A stretch of 64,000 nt of DNA from Lophium mytilinum. Lineage: Eukaryota > Ascomycota > Dothideomycetes > Mytilinidiales > Mytilinidiaceae. Position numbers and translations under genes: made by a program. Within the stretch, counting starts at the first letter, position 1. Every line of letters starts with the position of its first letter. The stretch is taken from the NCBI GenBank assembly GCA_010093605.1, contig MU004204.1, forward strand, positions 22,105 through 86,104, read 5' to 3'. A model generated the notes under the pieces. It made no database searches. It saw nothing but the letters and a program-made list of their open reading frames with translations, and was not told where the DNA came from. Below are positions 24,011-35,766 of this stretch, in pieces.

Positions 24011-26229
24011 CTAGTGCTCCAGCAGCCTCAAGCTACCCTGGACGACCACGTTCTCCAAGATGGATCCCGGGGGAATGTCGATGGTGCTGCCTTCCGTCGC
24101 AACAATGATGACCGTGCCCTTCAATGTGACGCCTCGCCCTAGGTTGACGGCACCGGTAATGGTCAGATGGTCCAGCTCCACAATCTTGGGAATGCTGGGG
24201 ATTCGTGACTGGAAGCTGGAGACCTTCTTGAAGTCGCTTCCCAGCTTGATGAGTGGCGCAGGGCCGAATCGGTTGGGGTCGATCACAAGCTGGCCGTGTT
24301 GGAGCGTGTAGAGATCCGACTTGACGAGCATGAGATCGGAGCAGGTCTTCACGGGCAAGAAACGCTTGCGGGGAACATTGACACCGTGGGCGTTACCGAA
24401 GTGACGAATAGCAGCTCCGACAGCGGTCTCAAGCTGAAGGACGGAAAGATCGGCCTCGCCCTTCTTGTCGGCGGGAATCGACTTTCCATTGGGAATGATC
24501 TCCATGGCGAGCTCGTTGTTCTCCACAACGCGCTTTACAGCCTTGAGGTTCATCCAGATGTTGTTGGTGTTAAAGTACTTGAACTTCTTGATCGACTTGA
24601 ACTCGTTGACGTGCTCCTTGGGGACCTGAGCAATTTCAAGAAGACGGACCGAGCCCTCGTAGTCAATGATGGTACCACCCTTGACGTCGGCCTTGGTCTT
24701 GTCGGTCAACTCCATGATGTATTCCGACTTGGTGTCCACCATGTGTTGCAGAATGCGGAGATCGACAACAGCGCCCAGGTTGTCGGCGTTGGACAAGAAG
24801 ATGATCTCAATGCCCCTGTCGATGAGCTTGTCCAAAATGCCGGAGTTGTACAGGGACTCGAATACGTCACCGTGCCCTGGAGGGTACCAGTTGGCGATAT
24901 CGGAATCCGAGGACTTGGGTGCGGGGAGAAGCGAGTCCTTGAGGATACGCGGGTATTTCGACTGGTTGAAAGTCATGATGTCGATGTTGTGGCCCTCGTA
25001 TTTCTTGATGATGTTGGCGGTGTCGACATCGGTGTTGAACGAGTTCATGAGCACAAATGGCACATTGACGTCGTATGTCCGGTTGAGATACTCGATCTGC
25101 CTGACCGACAGGTCCAGAAATGACATGCCGTCACGGACCTCGATCACAGACTTGGGACCGACGCAACCCATAGATGTACCCAGACCACCGTTTAGCTTGA
25201 CAACAGCTAGCTTGTTGAGGTATTCGACCGAGTCAGAGTTAGCCAGGTCGGCATAGTTGACAACCTGTTCTGCCTTCGGGGGAGCAATTCGCGACCACTC
25301 GATGGCGTTGCCCTTGGCCTTGTCGTTTAGGTACCTCCGGAAAAGCGCGAAGAAGTTGTCCATTTCGGTTTCGAACCTCTGCCAGGCGTGTCAGCGTGTG
25401 CGGAAGCTTGAGAATGGGGGTATTTACCTGCTTCTCCTTCGGGTCTTTCACGGTATCGGCAAGCTGGTTGAGGGCATTGCGCATTTGAGAGGCAGCGACA
25501 TTTGTGGAGGTGTTCTCGAAAGCCTGGGGGCGTCGGAGACTTTTGTTAGCTACGTTTCTGGGAAGTTGAGCCATCAAGCGGACATGGGACATCATGAAAG
25601 AAGGCCTGAAATTGGAACGTAGGTGGTCTCTTGCAGAGGCGTGATCTGTCGTACGGCCATGTGGTGGTTTGACACAGTGCTAGCTGCCCGAATGTTCGAC
25701 CATGACGACACGGTGGTGGTGAATGTGCAATGGCAGTTACGGCCAAGGGGCGTGGTGTTGAGCAAGAGCGTGGTACAGAGGCCATGGGTGACCTCATTCA
25801 CCGATGCTCGTTGCCCAAGGTTGAAAATTGTGAGCGGCCTCTGCTCCCGCATCGTTCTTGACACGTTGAGTGTCTCCAGCGCTGTTGAGGCACAGCAGCA
25901 CTAGCCTGGCATTTGCTATCGCTGGCGGACAGTGGCAGCTTCCAGAAGGAGCGCAAAGATTCTTCTCGTCTGAAGTGGCAGATTGATGCATTCCCGCGGG
26001 CCCACCCAAGGCGGTCAGGCCCGACAAGAGACCAGCAGGTGTGGTACGGCATCCTCCAGTTCCAAGGTTCGTCGAGGGCAGAAAAGGTCGGGTGGGTAGG
26101 CGGAAAATGGGATCAACTCACCACATGCGATTGGGACTTTCCGTGGTGCCTGCCGGCAAAGCCAGCAGCATCGCCGTTTCCGCCAGCGGCAGCGGGCTTC
26201 AGGTGGGAAGGGATCGCGCGAGAAGCCAT
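24011..26229 (-). CDS. UGP1: UTP-glucose-1-phosphate uridylyltransferase
   Basis: Makes UDP-glucose from UTP and glucose-1-phosphate in the cytosol, feeding glucan, glycogen, trehalose and glycoprotein synthesis. Three exons, 26229-26122, 25523-25428 and 25378-24011, give 523 aa, the usual size. The nucleotide-binding signature [12 protein letters not shown]...GPKS lies at about 128-145; the C-terminal left-handed beta-helix ([19 protein letters not shown]) is complete. The N-terminus matches fungal orthologs: a short variable leader ending in GKSQSHV, then [12 protein letters not shown]. The first intron is 598 bp, much longer than every other intron here; the second is 49 bp. The start at 26229 is chosen because it supplies the conserved leader in frame. 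Confidence 0.95.
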
Positions 26230-27605
26230 TTTTGTTCGTGTTGTGAGGTTGTTGGTCGTGGGCGAGTGCGGTCTGCGGGGTGAAAAGTGCGGAGGTTAGC
26301 ACATGTAGCTGTGACGACAGCGGACAGGGGAGACGGCTGGAGAGCTCACCAGAGCGTGCTTGGCCAGACAATGGAGCCTCTAGTCTGTGCTGCAGACGGC
26401 GGCGGCTTACTCGACGAGGGGATCCCGGTGGCGGCTGCGCGAGGCAAGGTACGGTGGCAGTTGGTGGTGGCAACAGCTCGGGAGAGAGAAGATGTGTAGA
26501 GCAAGTGCAAGAGACGTTGGAGGGAAGCAGGAGAGGCAATGCTGCAAGCAGCGGTGGGCGAGCAGCTTTTATGAAGCCGCTGTCGTTGGAGCAACCCGTC
26601 AACAGCATGGCGGCATCCACGCACATGTTGGGCAAGAGCCACCCGGCGCGCCCCAGCTGAGACTGCTTTATCGCTTTCGGCGCCATGCCCGCACGTCCTC
26701 TGCTGGGTGTGCACACCGTCCTTCCCCAGAGGCCGATCTCTGGGAGGGTTTGGTCATATCATTGCCCAAGAGAGTGTCGCATCCACGCAGCTTCGTCCAA
26801 TTGACCCGCCGCGGTCAAAATTTGGCCCCAATTCCTCCCGTGTGCCCCTCACAGCGTGGGCGGCGACATCGTCAACCTCTGCAAAAATTATCGCAACAGT
26901 ATTGAGCGCGGGCCAGGTCCATGCAGCCCGCGGCGGCGGGGCTTGCCGCTTGGACCGCTCGGGGGTTAGACGCTGGCTGGACTTGCAGCGGCGGCATATC
27001 CGTTGATGATAGATCGCCAGCCACGGCTCAACAAGGTGTTCTAAGATCATCAAGAGCACGGAAAAGCTCAACACCACGAGCATTTCCAGCACCGCTCGTG
27101 TGGTCTCTTCCGGCACTCTGCAGCGAACCCTGGCTTGATATGCCGAACTCGTGCTACAAAGGACCCGTGCTCTGAGCTCTCGGGACTGCTCTAGTTCGGG
27201 AAATTGGCGACAGCGCCACTATTTATATTGATGCTGCAGCAACGCCTGTGGCGCCTATTGCTTTCGAGACATGCACCTCCCACGCAGTGTTCCAGCGCAC
27301 GTGGGGGTCTCTCAACTCGCCTTGCTCCAGACCTCCAGACCACTTCCTCAGCCCTGCAGCCACCAAAACAGACGCCATCTTCAACACCATTGCCATATCC
27401 CAGACAGAGCTGACAGTTGACGACGTTTCCAATCTCCGACCTCCTGAATCTGTCCGACCTGGCTGATATGGCGTTCGCCATCGTTCCGTTGCCGCTGGAA
27501 ACCCCTGAGTGTTGATAACGACTGACGCTGGATTAAGCTCAGCGCTACCGTTTGATACCGTGGCAGTAATGCAGGTTCAGCTTTCCGCAACTTGTCCCGC
27601 CAGCC
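26230..27605. other. UGP1 upstream region
   Basis: This is a long 5' region of a highly expressed gene. It is GC-rich with several overlapping frames on both strands (up to 233 codons on the minus strand, 26015-26716, overlapping UGP1 exon 1) that have no family resemblance and look like leader or promoter. No RNA gene or repeat recognised. Confidence 0.5.
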
Positions 27606-28467
27606 TCATGAGCCACCGCTTCCCGCCCGGTATATTTCGATAGAAGGCGCATCTGCAAACGGAACTGCCATGGGCTTCTCAAGCCGTAGCCTGATATCGG
27701 CTCCTTCGTCAACCGGGTACATCTCTTTCCTCAAGTCTGCAACCACTTGTGTTGCGAGGGATTCAAGCGTCTCAAAAGAGGATGACTCGATAGTCTGGAA
27801 CCCAGGTGAGATTAGTTGCCATTTAGCATAGTCTAAGAGGAGGACGTACTTGTACTAGTAGCTTCTCTACATAGTTATAAGCATCAGCATCCTTTCCAAG
27901 ATTATTCTCAATCCAGAGGTTGGCAACGACCGGCTGCTTGGCCTGTCTCTCGTTACTGTTCACCCCTATGAGGCACAGTACGCGGACATTCATCAGGTAA
28001 AGCGTAGTGACAAACCCCAGGTCTGTTGTCGAGTAGATCAAGCCGGCTCCATCACCATGCATACACGCCTTAGGGTAACAAACGTCCAGCTCGCATCCAA
28101 TCAAAGTACCAGAGGCTGCAATCGAGTATGCAGCGACGTTGAGCTCTTCGGCCAGTGCGAAAGTACCCTGCCAGTCTTTACTGTTCTCGATGACTGCCTG
28201 CAGGGACTTGCTCAGTATGCCGTAGTGAACCGTGCTGTTGTCGACAGCATCGGTCTGTGCCGCCTGATCAAATGTATGCGCTAAGAAAACTGCCACTGAC
28301 AGTAGAACCGGTTGCCGTTTCTGCCGGCCCCAGACATCGAATCCCGAGTTAGACGTGACTGAAAGATTTCGCACCGAAATCTTATCTGCGTTCTCAACGG
28401 TAGACTTCCATTCTCTGAGGCTGATACTACGAGCGAGACGATGTACGGAGGCAGAGTCTAATTCCAT
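27606..28467 (-). CDS. Dihydroneopterin aldolase-like protein, tandem FolB domains
   Basis: Two exons, 28467-27850 and 27794-27606, with a 55-bp intron give 268 aa. The first domain (about 28-115) starts with DKISVRNLSV and contains GRQKRQPVLLSV, matching the FolB/dihydroneopterin aldolase opening strand and helix. A second, more diverged copy (about 155-265) runs from FVTTLYLMNVRV through KQPVVANLWIE to the conserved-looking end LRLEKPMA. In folate synthesis this fold cleaves dihydroneopterin; many fungi carry a separate small protein with two such domains besides the trifunctional folate enzyme. The substrate is not proven. The start at 28467 (acaaacATGg) is the first ATG in frame. It is divergently placed from STI1, about 490 bp away. 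Confidence 0.85.
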
Positions 28468-28956
28468 GTTTGTGGAGCGAACGCCCTTTTCGGGTACTGA
28501 AGGGCAATCGAACCGGCCTCGCAACTTGGTCAAGCCTTAGCAATTGAAAAGATCCCGGGGTCGATTGACAGCTTGCTGGAATGAATAGCAAACAGCTAGA
28601 ATGCTTTTGTTGAATTAAGTGGGGTATGATCGCACTTTTTTCTGGCCAGAAGTCGGTTACGAAGAGAGCAGATAGAGGAGATAGATACTCGATCAGCAGT
28701 GAGAGCACCGAGCGTACCAATGACAGGTGCTTACTGTATCAAGGATATTTCCGCAAGGTGTGGAGGAGAGATGCCTCTGCCCTTCAGCCCTACGCCGAAC
28801 CGCGAGATATCTTGGCACTGGCCCGTGCAGAGAGCTGAGAAGGCTCGAGAAAGCCAGCGTCTTGAGCACCACCATTTATTTCTTCCCACCCTCCCTACCT
28901 TCGCAGACGCCTTGTAAATACCAGAGCTGTACCGAAGCAAAATCCACCAACTCACC
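28468..28956. promoter_or_regulatory. Shared divergent promoter region (FolB-like / STI1)
   Basis: About 490 bp separate the start codons of two divergent genes, so both promoters must lie here. The STI1 side has a pyrimidine-rich leader (cttcccaccctccctaccttc at about 28883-28903). I looked for heat-shock elements (nGAAnnTTCn) because STI1 is usually Hsf1-controlled; a candidate, gctcgagaaagccagcgtcttgag, is weak. Confidence 0.45.
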
Positions 28957-30918
28957 ATGGCCGACGCTCTAAAAGCCGAGGGCAACAAGCTCTTCGCCGA
29001 GAAAAAGTTCAAGGAGTCCATGTAACTTCCCCACATTCACGCCCGCCTCGCCCGAGCACACCAGCTAACGGGCACAGTGAGAAGTTCACACAAGCCATCG
29101 AGATCGAGCCCTCAAATCACGTCCTCTACTCGAACCGCTCTGGCGCATATGCTTCGCTCAAGGACTTCGATAGCGCCCTCGAGGATGCGAGTAAGGTGAC
29201 CGAGATCAAGGCAGACTGGCCCAAGGGCTGGGGTCGCAAGGGCACGGCGCTTCATGGGCAGGGGGATCTTGGTGAGATACAAAACTCTCATGGACACACT
29301 AGTACCTGCGACTAACAGGAAGCAGTCGGTGCACAAGATGCCTACGAAGAGGCGCTAAAGCTGGACCCGAACAACGCTCAAGCCAAATCTGGCCTCGATG
29401 CCGTTAAGCGTGCTATCGATGCGGAAGCCAGAGCAGATGGCATTGGCGGAGATCCCACCGGAGGACTAGGAAACATGTTCAACGACCCACAACTTATCCA
29501 GAAGCTTGCAGCCAACCCCAAGACCAGCGGACTCCTCGCGGATCATTCGTTCATGGACAAACTTCAACGACTGAAGGCGAATCCTAACAGCATTGGAGAG
29601 GAGATGAGGGACCCGCGGTTCTTGCAAGTCATGAGTGTGCTTCTGGGAATAGACATGTCGTTTGGTGCGCCACCCGGAGGGGACGATGCGCCGTCGGCAG
29701 GACGGGCTGCAGAGGTGGAAGAGGATGTACCGATGCCAGATGCAAAGCCTGAGCCCAAGAAGGCACCAGAGCCTGAACCGGAACCGGAACCAGAAGATGA
29801 GGAGGCCATTGCGGCGAAGGCGGCGAAGGCAAAGGCCGATGAAGAGAAGAAGTTGGGTACGGAGAACTATAAGAAGCGAAACTTTGATGCTGCAATAGAG
29901 CATTATTCCACTGCTTGGTCTCTGCACAAGGACATCACCTACCTCACCAACCTCGGAGCAGCCAAGTTCGAGAAGGGCGATTACCAAGGAGCGATCGAAG
30001 CATGCGAACAGGCAATAGAATACGGCAGGGAGGTCCTCACCGATTTCAAGATAATCGCGAAGTATGTACACTCATCTATTTAATTACTCCTTCAATGCTA
30101 ACATCATACAGAGCATTCGGCCGCATCGGTTCCGCATACGAAAAGCTCGGCGACCTCCCCAACGCCATCATCAACTACCAGAAATCGCTCACAGAACACC
30201 GAACCCCCGACATCCTCACCAAGCTCCGAACAGCCGAGAAAACTAGAATCACCAGAGAAAAGGAAGCCTACATCAACCCCGAGGAAGCAGAAAAGACCCG
30301 CGAGCTCGGCAACGCCAAGTTCAAGGCCGCCGACTGGCCCGCTGCCGTCGAAGCCTACTCTGAAATGATCAAGCGCGCGCCCGATGACCCGCGCGGCTAC
30401 TCGAACCGCGCCGCTTGCTTCATCAAGCTGCTTGGTTTCCCGAGCGCAGTGACAGACTGCGACGAAGCCATCAAGCGTGATCCTAGCTTCATCCGTGCGT
30501 ATATCCGCAAGGCGCAGGCGTACTTTGCGATGCGGGAGTACAGTAGGTGTATTGATGTGTGCACCGAGGCGACGGAGCACGATGTTGATGGCAAGAATGC
30601 TCGCGAGATCGAGCAGCAGCAGCAGAAGGCGCTGCAGGCGCAATACTCGGCGAGGGACGGTGAGACGGAGCAGGAGACGATGGAGCGGATTCAGCGGGAT
30701 CCTGAGGTACGTGACTAGTCTCTGATGTCAGCTCCGTATAGGACACACACTAACTACTTATGCAGATCGTGAGCATCCTCCAAGACCCAGTCATGCAGAG
30801 CATCCTCCAGCAAGCCAAGGAAGACCCCGCTGCTCTGCAGGATCATCTCAAGAACGCCGACATCCGCAAGAAAGTTCAGAAACTTGTCGCTGCGGGTGTC
30901 ATCCGCATGGGTAGATGA
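28957..30918 (+). CDS. STI1: Hsp70/Hsp90 organising co-chaperone Sti1/Hop
   Basis: Bridges Hsp70 and Hsp90 so that clients pass between them in the cytosol. Five exons (28957-29021, 29078-29271, 29326-30061, 30112-30706, 30766-30918; introns 50-59 bp) give 580 aa, close to yeast Sti1. Order: TPR1 (about 1-105), DP1 Asn/Pro-rich helical repeat (about 125-190, with FNDPQLIQKLAANPKT), acidic Pro/Glu linker (about 215-245), TPR2A (about 255-370), TPR2B (about 385-500), DP2 (about 525-575, DPVMQSILQQA...DPAALQDHL). The TPR clamp residues (K..GN near the start of each TPR block) are visible in all three. All domains are complete and no frame break is needed. Confidence 0.96.
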
Positions 30919-33900
30919 GATAGGTAGGGGAAGTAGGGGACGTAGAGAGCGAGGTAGTCAAGGGGCGCGGTATCTGCTCAAATCTGGATCATACTCTCCA
31001 TTAGGCTTTCCCTCAGGGCTGCGCCGAGGTGAATTGACGATTTGTTTCGAAAGAAGCTTGCACAGTATACATCCTCTTCAAACCTACGCTCTTTCATGAA
31101 TTTTCAGGATTCGGGCGTGGCGTGCATAGCGAACTGTAGGTAGCAAAGTGACTCGTTTGCTTGCTTTTCACTTACGTGTATCAATCAAATGACAATCTTG
31201 TTCTCTCTCTCACGAAGAAGCTTCTTCCTGCGCGCTGCGTATCCCATTATGTCCATCGTGTCCCGAAACGTCTTTACAGTACTAGGAGGTAGGGTCCTGC
31301 ACAAGCTGGTGTACTCCTTTTGACCCCTCAACGTTCCTGTTTCTCCCCAAGAACAAGAAGAGTATATAACGGCTCTAATTCTCGCTCTCTTGGTGCTTAT
31401 ATCGCATCTGAGCTCCTAAGAATGTGCTAAGGTGCCCCAGACGGTAGCGAGATAAGTGCACAAATGCGCTATACAGGCCTGAGATCCGTGCATCCTCTCG
31501 ACCATGATCCACTGCTGGGGAGTCACGCTCTCGTGGGCCGCACGTGGCACACGTGACCCTCTTCATTCCCGCTACCTATAAAACTTCCACTGAGAGCTGA
31601 GGACGTAGCCTTCTTCAGACAGGCGCTTGTGTTCGGGGGTTCGAAAAGTGCTTAGGGAAGACACCACATGGGGGAGGTGTCGTGGGCGGCTTGTTCGAAA
31701 CCATCACGAGAATGTACCATGGCTTTGTGGGGGGGGGAAGGGATTAACACGGAACGATTCATCTTCTAATGGTTCTCTGGGAAGAAGGAGAGGAGGCATC
31801 AAAACCATTGGGAAGACAAAGGCATAGGTGCGGTGTGTGGACTGTGGTAGGAATCAATACTGTGAGATGATAGGCTTCATGGGGGAAGGGAAAGGGCAAA
31901 CCCTCATCGTCATTCAACAGCATGGGCGCGGTGCGTGGACTGGACTGGTGGGGCTTCATCTGAGCGATGATGATGGCCAGCAGAATTATACACGTGGGAT
32001 ATGGATGAGGTATAAACACCGCCTCTCACAGTTCTTAAGCTACGCTGACTACCATCGTTGATCTAGAGAGGTGGACAGCATGACCGGGCTACTCTTGGCC
32101 GACACTCTCCACCGCCATTGTGTAGATTTGGGGGTTTGTTTTGCACACACCACACACTCCCCGCATCAGAGTTCGGAACACGCAATGTTTGCAACACCCT
32201 CTCCGGACACGATCCTCCACATGGAGTACTCCTGTTTCAGATATTTAAACACACCACCCACTCCCATGAAAGGGTGGTTGACTCAGTTTTGCGTCCCCGT
32301 TGCGGAATTCCATGCTGCGGGTTGGAAGTCCACTGCGCGTTGGCTTTTATACAAAGGGTAGGAAAGGTCAGAGGCGATGACTCAGCTGTGTCACGGGGAT
32401 TTGAGTGAGGGATGGTGGTCTGCGGAGCTGTCTAGAAGGAAAAGCCGTCTTCTTTCTTCCTATTACTAGGAGACGTTATGGGAGTCCTGCATGAAGGCAT
32501 GCATCGGCATCACGTAACTGTCTAGCTGCCTTTCTTTAGGCGGGTATAAGACCTTCCAATCTCGGTAGACTGGCTCAGGGTAAGCGATAGTTCGAGAGAT
32601 TTTGGGGGGAACATAGGTCCTTGCAAGTCTCAAGAGGAGGGGGATGCGATTATTTGGTCCAAGGTGACTGCTTAAGCTTGAAGGGGCGGAGGAAGGACGG
32701 CTAGGAGATAAAAAGGCTCGGCAGCCACCTATATGGTCATTGACTGGTAGGGGCTAGTGATGGCCGGGCGCTCAGAGTTGAGATGATGGTCGAGGTTGAA
32801 TTCGGAAGGGGATGCTGATTGCAGCTGCGCAGGAAAGATTGCGCTCACCACTCTCGTGAGCCGTTAGTCCCGCTCCGAGAGACCCTCCCCATTGGATTCT
32901 AGGAAGTGCAATCTCCAAAAGATGACGACTCCCCATGGTTTCAGGGACCTTCGGTTTTTGCATTCTATTCAGATTCGTTTTGCCACCCTCCAACCTGTCG
33001 ATGTTGCTATAGGTTGAGACCGCTCATTTATAGGAGAACGAGAAGACATGGCACTCAGATCAGCTGACCTCTTTTCATCTAGGTGCAATCGGGGACTTCG
33101 AGACCTCCCAGTACCTCGCGACAACGTCTCCGTTCATTCGAGATCATCTCAGGGCCGTGTTGCGGTTTCAATCGATCGGTCTGTTGTAGAGCGTGTATAA
33201 CATGATCTCGCCTCTGCCAAAACCTACGCTACCTCGAGCTCATCCAGTGCATAATCGTTGTCGGTAGCGCGAAGGAGTAGATGCTTTCGATGCAGAGCAA
33301 CCATCTCTTTGTAGCCACTCTAGCGTGCTGTAGCGATACTGAAATCATCGATCTAGTCCAGAGCGTGCGGAATGTGACAGCGATTATACTAGAACTCAGC
33401 ATGTCAATAAGCTTCAAACAGCATATCACGATCTATGGTGTGAACGAGTTGGAGTTGCAGGTCCGGAAGCCCAGAACGTGGTGGGAAAATAGAGGTGAAG
33501 CTGAACACCAGTTTTTGGACTGGCCATAGATTGAATTGATGAAAGCAAAGAATATCAAACCAACCCTGCTTTTTTGGATGGAGAATTGGATGAATTGAAA
33601 GATGCATAGCACGGCAAATCTCAACGCCAACTTTTGGGGGCTCGGTAAAGGATAGGAAAGAAGAGAAGATCAGAAAATGCACCCGCACAACGCCAACCAG
33701 AGATTCGCAGTGCATGGCAAGGGTGGGCGAGGTAAACTTTACCTCGCCCACCCCATGCGCCCCAAATTCCAGGCCTTTCCCAAAAACGGAGAGAAAAATC
33801 ATCAGAAGGAGATATGACTAAGGTCGGGTACATGGCAGGGCCGGACCAGGTAAAATTTACGAGGTCCGCTCCATGGGCCGGGCCCATGAAGTGGACATGG

Positions 33901-34073
33901 TATGCCCCAGATTCCACGCCTCTCACAGAGCAGAGAAGTAGAGCCTGTGAACAGCGTTAGTAAGGTTATAATAAACAAGTCTACTCTACTAAAGAATAAA
34001 AGGCATTTTCAAGGATAGACGCTCTCTAAGATCCCCAAAAGCGCTACCAAAAATACACGAGACGGTTAACTTA
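30919..34073. other. 3.1-kb gene-poor stretch
   Basis: Only short frames without resemblance to known proteins are present. The palindrome pair at 33,700-33,920 is listed separately. I see no tRNA-like or rRNA-like sequence. An unannotated noncoding RNA or a lost gene cannot be excluded. Confidence 0.5.
33711..33925. repeat. Paired diverged palindromic units
   Basis: Unit 1 holds a perfect 16-bp inverted repeat around one base (33721-33753, arms gggtgggcgaggtaaa / tttacctcgcccaccc). Unit 2, about 120 bp downstream, holds a related imperfect palindrome (33843-33867, GGACC..TAAA A TTTA..GGTCC) and a perfect 8-bp one (33872-33888, catgggcc g ggcccatg). Both units are flanked on the left by gt(g/a)catggca and on the right by tgcccca(a/g)attcca(g/c)gcc, so they are duplicates of one ancestral unit. 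Confidence 0.75.
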
Positions 34074-34855
34074 CTAGGCACTTTCTTCCCCATCCTGGGA
34101 GTCCCCATACACCGCCGCTATCTCTGCTTCCCGAAACCTCCTTTTCACCCATTTTAGGGCATCGTTGACGGAGTCTTTACTAGTAAAGTTGATGTTAAGC
34201 CTCTGCCATGCTTGCGGCGGGCTCTTCCCAACATGCAGAGTTAGGTACATCTCCGCAGTATTCCCGGCAGTGACGTCGTCCTGTCGAGCCATTGACCTGG
34301 TCTCTCTGGCCTTGCCACTTGGTTTGGCAATTAAGGTGGATGATGTAGTCGCTGGTCGGTTAAACATCATCCTTGAGGTGGAGTAGACTTTTCCGCTCCT
34401 TGTAGCTCCTGTTAAAGGTTTCTTGTGTTCTTTAGAAGGTGAGGTCTGGTGAAATTCGCGCTTTTTAGGAGCTGCGTTCTAAGCTAGAGATTGCGAAATT
34501 ATTAGTCTTGATACTAGGTGGGATAAACTGTTCTAATATTAAGATGGATGCTTGTGCTTGTATATATGAGGAGAAAGTTTATAGCAGATCTTAGAGTGAA
34601 TGCGCAATAATAAAGTAAACTTTACGTACTCTTAGTTGTACCAACGCTCTTGTTTAGATGACGTCCGCTGCGCAAGGTCCGGACCGGTGTGGCTGAGTCG
34701 GAGTCTGTGTCTAGAGCTATAACTGTTTTCCTCTTGACGGGCAACTTTGTGCGTCTGGGCACGACGACAGGGTCTTCGTCTGAGTCGATCTGCTCTGGCT
34801 CCGAGGCTGTTGAACGGTCATCTTCACTGTAATCCGAGTCGGTCTCGTCCGCCAT
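34074..34855 (-). CDS. Hypothetical small acidic/basic protein, about 204 aa (tentative splice)
   Basis: Two coding stretches on the minus strand fit one gene. The first, 34855-34646, starts at an ATG in strong context (aagATGgc) and is very acidic (Asp/Ser/Glu-rich) then basic. The second, 34478-34074, begins after an AG preceded by a CTAAT branch-like motif and ends in a compact segment (about 150-200, AEMYLTLHVGKSPPQAWQRL...). The only frame-compatible join I find uses the unusual donor GTTGGT (167-bp intron); the better donor GTACGT 18 bases later leads to a stop. Both halves carry an (L/T)RSG(R/K) motif. The composition suggests a nuclear protein. Function unknown. Confidence 0.45.
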
Positions 34856-35766
34856 CTTCTGTTGTTAGATGGAGTGGAAAGAGTTGGTGAAGGGCGACGG
34901 GGAAGGAAAGGTTGGTGAATGGAATGGAGATAGGAAAAGGATAGGCAGCTGAACGGGAGTAGGCAGAGAGTATATATAGCGCTGATAGCGAGAAGTGAGG
35001 TGAAGTGGTTGAGGAAGTGAAGAAGTAAAGCAGCCGATCGGACCACGTGGTAGCCTGGCAGCAGACTTCACCGCCGTTGCTCATGAATCCATCTCACCCG
35101 TTGACAGCCTTAGAAAGAGCTGGAAAAGGTGGTTCCTTGTAGAGAGTTTGGAGATCTCCTGAGCATTTGAATCCTCCGAGTGTTCTCAAGATTTGGCGTG
35201 AGATATTTATCGACACCATTTCGGACACCCATTCGCACCTCAGAGGAGCAAATATTGCCCCAGAATGGCTGCCTGGGTTGAGATTCAGCCGGAACGAATA
35301 ACTTGACTAAAAGTAGAGAGTCTAAGTTCTGAGAAACCTTGATACATCCCATCAGAGCTCTCATAAGAAGTAGAGACGTTGGAAGACTCAACGCCACCAT
35401 ATCCCCTGACGGAGACGTACTGACCAGATCATAAACACCAACTTACAATCTAGACTAAGAAAAACGACCAAACGAGCCATTAATCTCCCTGTACCACCGT
35501 AAAGCTCAATTCTTAACCAATAGAGCAGTGATCGCATCGCAACGGCGCCCCGTGCACCCTACATTCTTTGTCCCCAAAACACATTCCACAACGCGCAAGT
35601 AGCCGCGGTCTCAGCAATTAAAACCCCCGATTCCCTTTGTTTGCATCCCTCGAACTCCGTCTTCATTCTCTCCCGAACTTTCAAGAAATATATCCTAAGG
35701 CTTCGAGATCCAGCGTACCGCATCGTGAGAATCTCATCCCAAACCACTACACCATCCCCAACCGCA
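34856..35766. other. Intergenic between divergent genes
   Basis: This is upstream DNA for both the 34.1-34.9 kb minus-strand gene and the 35.8-kb plus-strand gene. A tatata box-like run lies at 34971-34978. Short frames only; nothing else recognised. Confidence 0.5.

Noticed and set aside
26015-26716. 233-codon minus-strand frame upstream of UGP1
   Set aside because: It reads across UGP1 exon 1 in a different frame; low-complexity Pro/Ser/Arg content suggests leader DNA.
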